Assembly: GCA_021646415.1 (NCBI GenBank)
Contig: SOEU01000001.1
Span: 1 to 64,000, forward strand
Direction of reading: 5' to 3'
DNA from: Candidatus Brocadia sp.
GTDB lineage: Bacteria > Planctomycetota > Brocadiia > Brocadiales > Brocadiaceae
DNA: 64,000 bases
In this document: positions 1 to 9,011 of the stretch, piece after piece
Position numbering within the stretch: position 1 is the first letter of the stretch
Layout of the letters: every line of letters starts with the position of its first letter
Notes under the pieces: generated by a model
The model's input: only the letters and a program-made list of their open reading frames with translations
Database searches by the model: none
What the model was told of the DNA's origin: nothing
Made by a program: the position numbers and the translations under genes

Positions 1-118
1 TATACCTCCTTGGTTCTATTTTGGTTCTATTGAAGATATTTGATTCGTAGGAAATTATACCGTATTTGAGCCTCGTTTCATCAATAAATACTGTATATAG
101 ACAAATTTTTTCATTTGA

Positions 119-826
119 CCCAGTCTGGTTGATGAAACGTCAAAAACGTGGATTGGTACTATTGATGCTGGTATTCTCGGTGTACTCGGCCTCCTTTTGG
201 GGTTTACTTTTTTCATGTCTCTGTCACGTTATGATCTCCGTAAGCAACTGGTTCTCGAAGAGGCCAATGCCATCGGTACAACATATCTGCGGGCGCAACT
301 GCTACCGGAACCGCACAGGACGGAAATATCCGGACTGTTGCGCCAATACATCGATGCGCGGATAGAAGGTATACAGCCGGGGAAGTTCCATGATGCGATC
401 GTCAAGTCAGAACGATTACACAATCAACTTTGGCTGCGTGCCGTTGACATCAGCAAAAAGGTATCCTCACCAATGATTGTCTCGTTGTTTCTGAATTCTT
501 TGAATGAAATGATCGACCTTCACGCCAAACGCCTGGATGCCTTCGAGAACTGTGTTCCCCAAATCGTTTTGCTGCTTTTGTTCATATGTGGGGCCATGAC
601 GATACTGGTCACGGGTTACGGATGCGGCTTGGGTAACCAGCGTAATTTCGTCCCCGCTGCAATGATGTCAGTCGTTCTGGTGGTGATCATTCTGGTGATT
701 ATGGATTTCGACCGGCCCCGTGAGGGTTTCATCAAAGTCAGCCAGCATAGCATGATCAGATTACAGCAAAGTTTAAATCCCGGACTGTTGCCCTCGACTG
801 CAGCAGGAGTAAATAAGAAACTTTAG
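119..826 (+). pseudogene. DUF4239 (bestrophin-like) membrane protein, 5'-truncated
   Basis: The frame is open from just after a TGA at 116-118 to the TAG at 826 and encodes about 235 residues. Its beginning reads ETSKTWIGTIDAGILGVLG followed by a hydrophobic stretch. A second pair of hydrophobic segments lies near the C-terminus (VPQIVLLLLFICGAMTILV and MMSVVLVVIILVIMDF), and then a DFDRP turn typical of DUF4239 proteins. Family members normally have another transmembrane segment upstream, which is missing here, and there is no ATG at the head: the first usable start is a TTG at 197, already inside the first helix. The function of DUF4239 is not known. I read this as a 5'-truncated remnant, in line with the other broken genes downstream. 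Confidence 0.6.
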
Positions 827-855
827 CGGAAGGATACAATGAACTTCAAACCCAT

Positions 856-889
856 CGTATAGTGGCAATTCATGAATTGCCACTATACG
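856..889. repeat. Perfect 34-bp palindrome
   Basis: Bases 856-889 equal their own reverse complement, centred on CATG at 871-874, with arms beginning CGTATAGTGGC. No T-run follows on either strand, so it is a poor intrinsic terminator. It is better read as one of the palindromic intergenic repeats that are frequent in this window. Confidence 0.75.
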
Positions 890-960
890 CGGTAAAAATT
901 GCCGAAGGCCTAGTTAAATAGTATAGGAATTTTTGTTTTATTAATACTGTTTTGCGGTTT

Positions 961-986
961 GTAGGGCAACCCTTCAGGGTTGCTAC
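961..986. repeat. Bulged inverted repeat
   Basis: GCAACCCT pairs with AGGGTTGC around a TC loop, and the stem is extended by GTAG/CTAC with a two-base bulge. A TTTT-containing AT-rich stretch follows on the plus strand. It could act as a weak terminator or as a member of a dispersed palindromic repeat family. Confidence 0.55.
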
Positions 987-1277
987 ATTTTATTTATGCG
1001 GGTTTTTGGGCGGTGTAAAGCTTAAAAATCTCCCTTAGAAAAGGGGGGTTGTATTACTCAAGAAGAAAAAGTACAACTCCCTGAATCCCCTAAGTAAGGA
1101 GGATTCAGGGGGAAGCTATCCCCTCACCGATAAGGGGTGTGTAAGGGCATGATTACACACCCCCGGACCCTCTTTTTAGCGGGGAGCGTTAAAAGCTGCT
1201 GCCAAAGACAGCTTAATTTATTGCCCCCTGGTCAATCAGTTGAGCAAGAATGAGTAGCTGAAAAAGGAGTACGAGCT

Positions 1278-1529
1278 ATGTACGATGTCCGAAAGGAACA
1301 GTATGTAACCGTCATTCGTGAAATGATCAGGAACGAAAACGATATGACAAATCATCGCCTCCTGTGGTTGTTGGTTTTTCAGGGGTTTCTGTTTGGCGCA
1401 TATCCCAGAGCGGAGTCAGCGGGAACGCTTGCGGTTTTGGCGATATCGCTTGTGGGAATCCTCGTAGCTCTGTCAGCATTCACGGTTCTCTACAGGAGTT
1501 CCAGATCAGAGGTTACCTCCATTTCCTAG
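1278..1529 (+). pseudogene. Small two-helix membrane protein, probably truncated
   Basis: Eighty-three codons follow a good ribosome-binding site (AAAAAGGAG at 1260-1268). The product has a charged N-terminus and then two hydrophobic helices (HRLLWLLVFQGFLFGAY and TLAVLAISLVGILVALSAF). This is the usual head of a family of roughly 150-residue uncharacterised membrane proteins, in which a soluble tail of several dozen residues normally follows. Here the frame closes soon after the second helix, so the gene is probably truncated or frameshifted. It may still be expressed. No function can be assigned. Confidence 0.45.
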
Positions 1530-1587
1530 GGAAGGAAGCTAAGCGTGGTAAAATGATATTAAAAAACTAATCTAAAAAGGCTCAAAC

Positions 1588-1973
1588 ATGAAAACGGTAA
1601 AAAGAAGGACATTCTCCATAAAATAGGTGGGTTTTTTCCGGTTGCAATCATTATCCTCTTCCTCAGCTTTATGTTCCATCAATTGCACAAACAACCTCTG
1701 TCAATCAGTCCCAGACAACCGCTTCAGGTGATCAGCAGACGGGTTATATCTTGAGTCTTGCAGGAATATAGCCTTGAACCGGAACAAGATGCAAAACGCC
1801 TGAGCGAAGAGACTGCACAAAAGTTTGAGGAGGCCAGACAGGCCAATCAGAATTCTGATAATTACATTATGCTCACGTTATTCCTTGCATCAGTTATGTT
1901 CTTTGGCGGCATCTCAACGCAGTTTGAAAGCCCCAGATGCAGAATTACGCTGGTTACACATGTGATGACATAG
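1588..1973 (+). pseudogene. Hypothetical membrane protein with several frameshifts
   Basis: Three consecutive pieces in different frames look like one protein. About 1605-1665 reads KKKDILHKIGGFFPVAIIIL (an N-terminal helix). About 1685-1760 reads AQTTSVNQSQTTASGDQQTG. From 1758 to 1973 it reads QEYSLEPEQDAKRLSEETAQ and continues into a second helix, IMLTLFLASVMFFGGI. Stops interrupt each switch of frame (TAG at 1624-1626, TGA at 1752-1754). The piecewise continuity indicates a decayed gene of about 125 codons. The family is not recognised. Confidence 0.5.
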
Positions 1974-2071
1974 CCGCAAGAAAAGGCCCTATGACCCCTT
2001 AATGCAACGGATACGATAACTGGTATACGTTTGGCATTTCCCCGGTTATGTTTGGTGCAATCTGTTCAGAC

Positions 2072-3526
2072 CTATCCGGTTTTTCTGTTTCGCATGAAGG
2101 TTAGTTTTAAAACCTTTTTCGTCCTGGGGGTAACTTTTACATCGTTATCTATACATACTCCAATAACCCAGATAGGCTGATTGTTCATTACGACGATTGG
2201 GGTAACATCACGTTCTTTTACCGGGATTTTTTTATCAATAAAGAGGTCTTTCAGTTTTTTATGACCATGGATACCTAAAGGTGAGATCGTATCCCCATCT
2301 TTGCGTCCCCTTGCGAAAATGGGCATGGTTATCCTTTGCAGGTCGAAGACTTCTTCGTATTTTGTCTTGGTTTTTTTGTATGCCTCCAGGGAAAAGTCTT
2401 GAATGTCCAGGATTTCAGATACAAGTTGTCCCAAAGGATAAACGGGCGTTGTTCCTGGTATTTGGACAGCGATCTCGGATAATGGCGTGCATGCTTTGTA
2501 AAGGGACTTTTTTGTAAAATGGAGCATGCCGTGTTCATGCCACAAATAAAGTTTTCCGGGCAATTGGAAATGCCGCCCTTTTCCTTTCCTTATTATTTCA
2601 TCAAGGATCTTTGTATAGTGCTCATAGGTAATTTCTTTTAATGGTATGTGCATGCTCATTAGTATTTCTCTTAATACCAGGTATTGTAATATCTTTGGTT
2701 GCTTTGTCAAAAAATGTGTATCGATGGTATATACGTCTTCCCTTCCTTCTACCGTTGAGTCTTTTACTATTCTTTTTGTTTCTGAGGCTAAATATTCATT
2801 GTTTAAATTGAGGATTTGGCATACCTGCATGAGCAGGTTTTTGATGTTGGGGTTATATTGGTTTTCTAATAAGGGAATTAATTCGAGACGAATCTTATTT
2901 CGGAGGTAAAGTGGTTCGTAATTGGTGGCATCCGTTCTATAGTTGTCGTGTTCTTTGCCAAGATATTCCATAATTTCCTTTCTCCAGGAGAAGAGGAGGG
3001 GGCGGATTAGCTGTATCGTGGAACCGGCGGCTAATGGACGTTTTATAGGTATTCCTGCCAGCCCCGCCATTCCCGTACCCCTGATTATACGATGAAGAAG
3101 GGTTTCTATGTTGTCATCTGCGGTATGCCCGATAGCTATAGTAGAGGCGGTATATTCCTGCGCTGATTCCAGGAAAAAGTTGTATCTTTCCCTGCGGGCT
3201 GTTTCTTCAATTGAACATTTCGTTTGATCTGCAATTTTTTGAATATTTACACTTTTAAAAATAAAGGGCAGGGAAAGGTCTTTTGATAGATTCCGGACAA
3301 ATTGTGCATCTTCTTCCGACGAGATTCCGCGAAGTTGATGGTTAAGATGTGCGATGGATAAGCGGAGATGGAGATTTTTGACCGAATTAATAGTACGAAG
3401 GATTTTGAGGAGAGCGACGGAATCAGGTCCTCCGGATACCGCAACGATGATTGAATCATGGGGTTTTATGAGATGGTATTTGTTTATGGTGTTGAAGACT
3501 TCGAAAGGGAGTTTGTCTAATCGCAT
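2072..3526 (-). CDS. tilS: tRNA(Ile)-lysidine synthetase TilS
   Basis: TilS attaches lysine to C34 of the tRNA-Ile that reads AUA, using ATP, and so changes both its codon and its charging identity. The N-terminal PP-loop ATPase motif SGGPDSVALL lies at about residue 30, followed by HLNHQLRG and GHTADDNIET, which are conserved in the family. The C-terminal substrate-binding domain (KKLKDLFIDKKIPVKERD) is also present. I chose the ATG at 3524-3526 because it places the PP-loop at the usual distance from the N-terminus. An in-frame TTG at 3562 would add 12 residues and has no better ribosome-binding site. The gene diverges from the DUF192 gene, so the roughly 240-bp gap should hold both promoters. 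Confidence 0.95.
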   Translation of the reverse strand: MRLDKLPFEVFNTINKYHLIKPHDSIIVAVSGGPDSVALLKILRTINSVKNLHLRLSIAHLNHQLRGISSEEDAQFVRNLSKDLSLPFIFKSVNIQKIADQTKCSIEETARRERYNFFLESAQEYTASTIAIGHTADDNIETLLHRIIRGTGMAGLAGIPIKRPLAAGSTIQLIRPLLFSWRKEIMEYLGKEHDNYRTDATNYEPLYLRNKIRLELIPLLENQYNPNIKNLLMQVCQILNLNNEYLASETKRIVKDSTVEGREDVYTIDTHFLTKQPKILQYLVLREILMSMHIPLKEITYEHYTKILDEIIRKGKGRHFQLPGKLYLWHEHGMLHFTKKSLYKACTPLSEIAVQIPGTTPVYPLGQLVSEILDIQDFSLEAYKKTKTKYEEVFDLQRITMPIFARGRKDGDTISPLGIHGHKKLKDLFIDKKIPVKERDVTPIVVMNNQPIWVIGVCIDNDVKVTPRTKKVLKLTFMRNRKTG

Positions 3527-3768
3527 AATCGGAACTATATCTGGTTCGTTTGAGTAAGTCAAGTTTAGAAATAGGTTGACTTTAGTTTTTGTGGTCGTAA
3601 AATATCCCTAGTTATAGTATCACTTTGTACAACATTTTTAGCAAGTTTACATTACGCTGGAAAGCGAACTTAAGCTTGCCTTACTTCATCTTCCCATCGC
3701 AAGAGGGTAAAAAGAGGGTTAATTGGGTTGCGGCATAGCTGTGCCAGGGTTTTACAGAGAATGATGAT

Positions 3769-4272
3769 ATGATTGTGAATAGGAAATTGAGGCGTTTTTT
3801 CCCCATAATACTTTTCGTTTGTGCGTGTGTGGTGTATAATAATTTTTTGGGCGTGTGTTATGGTGAACCAAAAAGAAAGGACATATTGCCCATCCATATT
3901 GCTGGAATTGAATTGGAAGTAGAAGTAGCAATTACTCCTAAAGAGCACATGTTGGGGTTAATGTATCGCGATACATTGGAAGATAACGGGGGTATGCTAT
4001 TTATTTTTCCTGAAGAGAAAGTCTTGTCTTTTTGGATGAAGGACACCCGTATCCCTCTTTCTATAGCCTTTATTAAAGCCAATGGCCGAATCGTACAAAT
4101 CGAATCAATGAAACCATACAGTTTGGATATCCATGTTTCGAGGAAAAAAGTCAAATATGCATTGGAGATGAAAGAGGGCTGGTTTAAGAAACATAAGGTA
4201 AAAGAGGGCGATATGGTAAAAATACCGCTGGCAGGTAAAACAAGGAAACAGCCGGACGAGATTGAAAAATAA
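3769..4272 (+). CDS. DUF192 secreted protein
   Basis: The 167-residue product begins with a basic N-terminus and a hydrophobic segment (FFPIILFVCACVVYNNFLG), consistent with a signal peptide. The DUF192 core follows: EVAITPKEHMLGLMYRDTL, then GGMLFIFPEE, then FWMKDTRIPLSIAFI. The family is small, often exported and biochemically uncharacterised. The C-terminal tail is lysine-rich. A TPR lipoprotein starts 36 bp downstream and a SUMF1-fold protein follows, so the three probably form one transcription unit. Family assignment is secure, function is not. Confidence 0.85.
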   Translation: MIVNRKLRRFFPIILFVCACVVYNNFLGVCYGEPKRKDILPIHIAGIELEVEVAITPKEHMLGLMYRDTLEDNGGMLFIFPEEKVLSFWMKDTRIPLSIAFIKANGRIVQIESMKPYSLDIHVSRKKVKYALEMKEGWFKKHKVKEGDMVKIPLAGKTRKQPDEIEK

Positions 4273-4308
4273 ATTTACTATACTTCTTTATGACAAGGGG
4301 CATATTAC

Positions 4309-5049
4309 GTGAATACAAAGCGATTAAGAATGTTGGGTATAAGCGGCTTGTTTTTCCTATGCATTGCTTCATTTAGTTTGCAGGGGTGCAAGAAAGAATC
4401 GCCACCAGCAGGTGCAGAGAAGTCTGTAATATCAGATCGTGGAATACAGAAAGGGCACAAAGAGCTTGGTTTAACGCTTTATGAAAAAGGGAAAAGCTCG
4501 GAGGCTATTGACGAATTTAAAAAAGCTATTGCAGATAATACAGCAGATGTTGAGGTGTATTACAAGCTCGCGTCTGCTTATTATGAAGAGGAGATGGTAC
4601 ATGATGCAATAAGTATGTATAAAAAGGCTATTGAAATTGACCCAAATCATATCGGGGCGCGTTACAATCTGGGTCTTATCCTTATAGACGAGGGGTCGTG
4701 TGAGGAAGGGATTCATGAGTTAAAAAAGGTGTTAGAGATAGACCCGAAATATGAAGATATCACATATACCCTGGGGGATGCTTATTACGATTGTAAAAAA
4801 ATAGACGATGCGATAGAGATATGGAAAACGCTGCTAAAGGAAAATCCCGAAGATAGTATTCTTCATTATAATCTTGGTGTTGCTTACCGCGACAAGGGGC
4901 AACTGAATCCCGCGATATCTGAATTGGAAAAAGCGCTTGAGATCAATCCCAGGGACCGGGCCGCAAAAAAGATATTAAAACAGTTAACTATAAAGAAGAA
5001 AGGTGTCAAAAGAGCAGGTACAGTTAAAAATACGAAAGATACAAAATAA
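4309..5049 (+). CDS. TPR-repeat lipoprotein
   Basis: The gene starts with GTG. Residues 1-27 form a lipoprotein signal ending in the lipobox LQGC, so Cys27 should be lipidated and the protein membrane-anchored. The remainder is five tetratricopeptide repeats of about 34 residues, recognisable by recurring AxxxYxxGxxxxAIxxxxKAIEIDP patterns from about residue 50 to 220, and then a lysine-rich tail. TPR proteins are scaffolds for other proteins, and the partner here is unknown. It lies between the DUF192 gene and the SUMF1-fold gene with 13-36 bp gaps, which suggests co-expression. Confidence 0.85.
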   Translation: MNTKRLRMLGISGLFFLCIASFSLQGCKKESPPAGAEKSVISDRGIQKGHKELGLTLYEKGKSSEAIDEFKKAIADNTADVEVYYKLASAYYEEEMVHDAISMYKKAIEIDPNHIGARYNLGLILIDEGSCEEGIHELKKVLEIDPKYEDITYTLGDAYYDCKKIDDAIEIWKTLLKENPEDSILHYNLGVAYRDKGQLNPAISELEKALEINPRDRAAKKILKQLTIKKKGVKRAGTVKNTKDTK

Positions 5050-5077
5050 ATAATCCTTAACGGTGAAGATAGGAGAT

Positions 5078-5725
5078 ATGAGTAAAACAGGGGTGGTTCG
5101 CATTATTAACGAGAAAGACGGTTCTGAAATGGTTTTTGTGCCGCCTGGTGAATTTATTATGGGTGAGGAAAGGAAAGTTGTGTATGTCGATGCTTTTTAT
5201 ATTGACATATTTCCCATCACTAATTTTCAATATAAAAAGTATATTGACGAGACGGGAGCTCAGGAACCTTCGTTCTGGGATAATGAACGATTTAATAAGC
5301 CATCGCAACCTGTCGTGGGTGTCAGATGGAAAGATGCTGTTGCCTATGCAAAATGGGCTGGTAAACGGCTCCCCAGAGAAACGGAATGGGAAAAAGCGGC
5401 ACGGGGAGTCGATGGAAGAGAATATCCATGGGGGAATACTCAACCAGATAATTCAAAGGCGGTTTACAATCTGGATCCAAACATCGGCGCCCCGGCACCA
5501 GTTGGCAATCGAAAGGAGGGAGTAAGCCCTTTTGGTTGCTTTGACATGGCCGGAAACATCTGGGAATGGTGCGAAGATTGGTATGAGGAGGGAAAGTTTC
5601 GCGTAGTTAGAGGAGGATCATGGGTAAACCATCATTATATTCTGAGAAGCGCTTATCGGAGTTGCAGTTATCCGGAGGGTAAGGACAATAATGTTGGTTT
5701 CCGTTGTGTAAAAGAAAGTCAGTGA
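5078..5725 (+). CDS. SUMF1/FGE-fold (DUF323) protein
   Basis: The protein has the landmarks of the formylglycine-generating-enzyme fold: MVFVPPGEFIMG near the start, VSWxDAxAYAxWAGKRLPxE-like text (VGVRWKDAVAYAKWAGKRLP), FDMAGNIWEWCEDWY, VRGGSW and a final GFRC. The CxxxxC active-site pair of true sulfatase-modifying enzymes is not visible, so it may be a fold relative with another role. I chose the ATG at 5078, which has AGGAG 5-9 bases upstream, over the GTG at 5063. It converges with the Minf_1886 gene, leaving only 5 bp between the stops. Confidence 0.85.
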   Translation: MSKTGVVRIINEKDGSEMVFVPPGEFIMGEERKVVYVDAFYIDIFPITNFQYKKYIDETGAQEPSFWDNERFNKPSQPVVGVRWKDAVAYAKWAGKRLPRETEWEKAARGVDGREYPWGNTQPDNSKAVYNLDPNIGAPAPVGNRKEGVSPFGCFDMAGNIWEWCEDWYEEGKFRVVRGGSWVNHHYILRSAYRSCSYPEGKDNNVGFRCVKESQ

Positions 5726-5730
5726 TTTTA

Positions 5731-6165
5731 TTATTTCTTGATGCCCAGGGCATTGAGCGAAAGGTGGATGTCAAATTTTCCGTCGAACTTAAATCCCTCA
5801 TCAAAGACCTTCTTGAAATCATAAGTATTTTTAAAATCATCGCGAGAGTCAGTTTCGGTTTTGCCCATAAGCCCACTTTCAACCAGATTAAAGACGATAT
5901 TTCCGAAATCTTCATCGTGCTTTATACCCCATTGTTCAAACACGGTTAATGCCATAAAACCAAACTGCTTCAATGCATATCTTCTAATGCCCTCCATCAG
6001 CTGTTTCCCCGTTACATGACGGTCTACGTCGCTCGTTTTCTGCCGGTTTTTGCCGAGCATGTTTGTGGTGTAGTCGAGGGCCTCAAATACAAATTGATAG
6101 GCTTGTATTGAGTAGCGCGGGTCTTTTTTCATAATTTCTTTTACCTTGTTCCATGTTTTTGTCAT
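5731..6165 (-). CDS. Minf_1886 family protein
   Basis: This is a 144-residue soluble protein with the family's conserved blocks: YQFVFEALDYTT, DVDRHVTGKQLMEGIRRYA and FGFMALTVFEQWGI. The family is widespread in planctomycetes and verrucomicrobia, and its function is unknown. I chose the ATG at 6163-6165 because GGAG lies 9 bases upstream; a TTG at 6180 would add five residues. It is the last gene of a run ricT-metG-this, with 29 bp after metG, so it is likely cotranscribed with them. Confidence 0.8.
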   Translation of the reverse strand: MTKTWNKVKEIMKKDPRYSIQAYQFVFEALDYTTNMLGKNRQKTSDVDRHVTGKQLMEGIRRYALKQFGFMALTVFEQWGIKHDEDFGNIVFNLVESGLMGKTETDSRDDFKNTYDFKKVFDEGFKFDGKFDIHLSLNALGIKK

Positions 6166-6194
6166 ACACAGCATCTCCAACTGTTGATAAGAGG

Positions 6195-7721
6195 TTAAGT
6201 CGTTTCGATTCTTGGGAATAATGGTTTACCCTTCCGTGAGACGGTACCTTCCTTAAATCCCTGATGGAACTCCAGACAAGGGGGATGGTTGTCTTCCAGA
6301 ATGCCAAGTTGTCGTTGGATTTCAGCAGCAATTTTTGGCATAAAGGGATAAATAAGAACAGAAATGTCTTTGATAGCCCTGGCTAATGTGCCGATGACTG
6401 TAGCAAGCTGTGGCCGTGTGGCATCTGTTTTTGCAAACATCCAGGGTTTCTTGTCTTCTATGAATTTATTGGTACGGCCTATAAATTCCCAAATAATCTC
6501 AAGCGCCCTGCTAAACTGGAGTTTATCCATTTCCTGATCCATTCTATCAAGGGCATCTTGTGATGCGATTCTCAGTTCATCATCTGTGTCAGTGACCAAC
6601 GGGATGATCCCATGAAAGTATTTTTCGATCATGGTTAATGTCCGTTGTAATAAATTGCCGAGGTCGTTGCCGAGATCCGAATTTATTCTGTGAATAAGGG
6701 CGGTATAAGAAAAATTTCCATCCAGACCAAAAGGGACTTCTCTAAGTAAAAAGTATCTATAAGCGTCTGTGCCATACGATTGAATGATACTAAGCGGGTC
6801 TATTGCATTTCCCAGGGATTTCGATATCTTTTGTCCTTCAATTGTCCACCAGCCGTGTGCAAAGATTTTAAAGGGTAAATCTATTTTCAAGGACATAAGT
6901 ATTGCAGGCCAGATAACACCATGAAACCACAGGATTTCTTTCCCGATAATGTGAACGCCTGCAGGCCAGTATTTTTGGAATGTTTGCATATCATCATCGT
7001 AACCTAATGCGGTAATATAGTTCAGAAGCGCATCAATCCAGACATAAATAGTGTGGGTTTGATCCGAGGGGACTTGAATACCCCATTCTACAGCGGAGCG
7101 ACTGATGCTGACGTCTTCTACCGGAGATTTAATTCTCTGCAGTAATTCATTTCTTCTCGATTCGGGTTGGATAAAACGGGGATGCTTTTCGTAATATTCG
7201 AGGAGAAGGTTCTGGTATTTTGATAATCTGAAGAAATAATTTTTTTCCTTTACTTTTTCGACGGCTCGATTACATTCAGGGCATCTCCTTTCCCTGAGTT
7301 GTGATTCAATCCAGAAACTTTCACAAGGGATACAATACCATCCTTCGTATTCTCCCAGATAGATATCCCCGTTCTCCGAGATTTGTTGAAAGATTTTTTT
7401 AACACGGCGGCAATGCCTCTCATCGGTTGTCCGTATGAAATCATCATTGGAGATGTCGAGTTTGTTCCACAAGATCTTGAATTTATCTACCACTGCATTA
7501 ACAAATTCTTCCGGTGTTTTATTACAGGATTGTGCCGCCTTTTGGATCTTTTGCCCATGTTCGTCCGTTCCCGTCAGGAAGAACACATCGAAGTTTTTCG
7601 CTCTTTTATATCGAGCCAGCACGTCGGCAGCGATGGTGGTATAAGAATGACCGATGTGTGGTATATCATTGACATAGTAAATGGGTGTTGTAAGATAAAA
7701 AGTGCGTTTACTCAAGACCAC
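6195..7721 (-). CDS. metG: Methionyl-tRNA synthetase
   Basis: This class I aminoacyl-tRNA synthetase charges tRNA-Met. It has the HIGH signature (PHIGHSYT, about residues 21-28), a zinc-knuckle insert (CIPC and CPEC about 15 residues apart, residues 130-150), the KMSKS-equivalent KISKSLGN (about 298-305) and an anticodon-binding helical domain. At 508 residues it lacks the C-terminal EMAP-II/Trbp111 tRNA-binding domain found in longer MetG proteins. The start is a GTG overlapping the 3' end of ricT by 14 bp, which implies translational coupling. Confidence 0.95.
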   Translation of the reverse strand: MVLSKRTFYLTTPIYYVNDIPHIGHSYTTIAADVLARYKRAKNFDVFFLTGTDEHGQKIQKAAQSCNKTPEEFVNAVVDKFKILWNKLDISNDDFIRTTDERHCRRVKKIFQQISENGDIYLGEYEGWYCIPCESFWIESQLRERRCPECNRAVEKVKEKNYFFRLSKYQNLLLEYYEKHPRFIQPESRRNELLQRIKSPVEDVSISRSAVEWGIQVPSDQTHTIYVWIDALLNYITALGYDDDMQTFQKYWPAGVHIIGKEILWFHGVIWPAILMSLKIDLPFKIFAHGWWTIEGQKISKSLGNAIDPLSIIQSYGTDAYRYFLLREVPFGLDGNFSYTALIHRINSDLGNDLGNLLQRTLTMIEKYFHGIIPLVTDTDDELRIASQDALDRMDQEMDKLQFSRALEIIWEFIGRTNKFIEDKKPWMFAKTDATRPQLATVIGTLARAIKDISVLIYPFMPKIAAEIQRQLGILEDNHPPCLEFHQGFKEGTVSRKGKPLFPRIETT

Positions 7722-8577
7722 AATCCTTTTCGCAGGGATGATCGCACATCGTTTCTTTTTGTCGCAGGGGTTCCCTTACTTTGTCTATAATGTCATGGAC
7801 AGATGCGTGGATCCTGCTTCCGTTATTCAGCTCAATGGTAACCTGCTGTTGTAATACATCGTAATTAACGACTTCCCCAATTCCTTTTGCAGTTTTGACG
7901 ATAGAACCTTTTCTTGGAAGAGCGTATTTTAAATCTTCATAGACCTTATCTTCGTAACGTAAACAACACATGAGACGGCCGCATCTTCCTGAAATCTTGG
8001 AGGGATCCAGGGTCGCCTTCTGATTTTTTGCCATTTTCATGGTGACGGGTTCAAGATTTTTGAGAAAGGACCTGCAGCACAACTCTCGCCCGCAGTGTTC
8101 ATAATCGGCCAGAAGTCTCGCCTCATCCCGAACACCGATTTGTTTCATCTCTATGCGGGCCTGGTATTCTTTTGCCAGATCTTTTACCAGTTCCCGGAAA
8201 TCTACACGGCCATTGGCGAGGTAATAAAAGATGATTTTTTTTGTCCCAAACAGGTGTTCAACGCTGGCCAGTTTCATAAGGAGTCTGTGTTCTTTTATCT
8301 TTTTCTGACAAAATTTGAACTCGTCAGGAATCGATTCGTTATGTATTTTCTTTTGTTTTTCTTTATCATCGGGGGTGGCTTTTCGCAAAATTTCTCCAAG
8401 ACTTTCAATCGAGTCATCATCTGCTATTTCTTTTACCTTTGTAACGACCTCGCCAAACTCTACACCCCGATGAGAACGAATGATAACCGGATCATCTTTT
8501 TTCAGCGAGTTAAACATTGCGTAGAAGTCTGATGTATTCTTGAGAACGCCGTATCGAATTGTAAAAATGTGTTTCAT
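7708..8577 (-). CDS. ricT: RicT/YaaT-like PSP1 domain protein
   Basis: The PSP1 C-terminal domain is plain: ARLLADYEHCGRELCCRSFL followed by GRCGRLMCCLRYE. This cysteine pattern binds Fe-S clusters in the Bacillus Ric (Y-) complex, where RicT works with RicA and RicF to direct RNase Y-dependent mRNA processing. The domain is often found near DNA-polymerase clamp-loader genes; here it precedes metG. I took the ATG at 8575-8577 (MKHIFTIRYG) because the family starts near there; a TTG 27 bp upstream is possible. The role in this organism is inferred from the family. Confidence 0.85.
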   Translation of the reverse strand: MKHIFTIRYGVLKNTSDFYAMFNSLKKDDPVIIRSHRGVEFGEVVTKVKEIADDDSIESLGEILRKATPDDKEKQKKIHNESIPDEFKFCQKKIKEHRLLMKLASVEHLFGTKKIIFYYLANGRVDFRELVKDLAKEYQARIEMKQIGVRDEARLLADYEHCGRELCCRSFLKNLEPVTMKMAKNQKATLDPSKISGRCGRLMCCLRYEDKVYEDLKYALPRKGSIVKTAKGIGEVVNYDVLQQQVTIELNNGSRIHASVHDIIDKVREPLRQKETMCDHPCEKDCGLE

Positions 8578-9011
8578 GAAGGTATTGTGTAAAGAGATGC
8601 ACAAAGAAATGCATATTGTTTTTATGAATTAATAATTCATATAATAACAAATTGCGTTATATCTTGTCAAGTTTCACAGCTTTCTGACCATCATGTGATT
8701 ATGTGTAATAGTTTCAATGGATTACACTTGCACTGCCAATTGAGAATATGATATTATCATCCGGCAAAAGGCGGCCTTCTCGTATTGGAAGAAGAAAGAT
8801 TAAAATCCCTTGGATACGCGAACTGAAGTCCCTGGCAATTTAGCCAACTGCAGGTACAGTATTTAGTATTTTCTAAAAAAATTTGATATTTTTAGCAATA
8901 ATTATGAATAAAATTAACCCTGTCAGGGTTTAAAACCCTGACAGGGTTGACTCACAAGTTTCATGCTTCGGATTTTGTCTTTTCCGATTTGTTCAGGTTA
9001 GGATTTGGGAT
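8578..9011. promoter_or_regulatory. Divergent promoter region with a palindromic repeat
   Basis: This 434-bp spacer separates the ricT operon (minus) from the FxLYD-like gene (plus) and should carry both promoters, although no clean sigma-70 pair stands out. Its right half is a repeat (about 8898-9003) that contains a perfect hairpin and recurs near 13612-13705. Confidence 0.5.
8898..9003. repeat. Dispersed intergenic repeat, copy A, with 15-bp hairpin arms
   Basis: AACCCTGTCAGGGTT (8916-8930) and its exact complement (8934-8948) flank a 3-base TAA loop. The surrounding text (ATGAATAAAA before, GACTCACAAGTTTCATGCTT after, then GGATTTTGTC) matches copy B at 13612-13705 closely. Copy B keeps only the first arm. 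Confidence 0.75.

Larger units (their letters stand above)
827..1277. other. Gene-free spacer rich in inverted repeats
   Basis: No convincing gene lies here. The spacer holds a perfect 34-bp palindrome (856-889), a bulged hairpin (961-986), arms CCCTGAATCC/GGATTCAGGG at 1079-1088 and 1101-1110, and arms GTGTGTAA/TTACACAC at 1137-1144 and 1153-1160. The stretch from about 1025 to 1215 resembles the GC-rich repeat family found elsewhere in the window. For example, CTCTTTTTAG followed by GGGGAGCGTTAAAAG recurs in altered form near 44480-44515. Confidence 0.6.
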
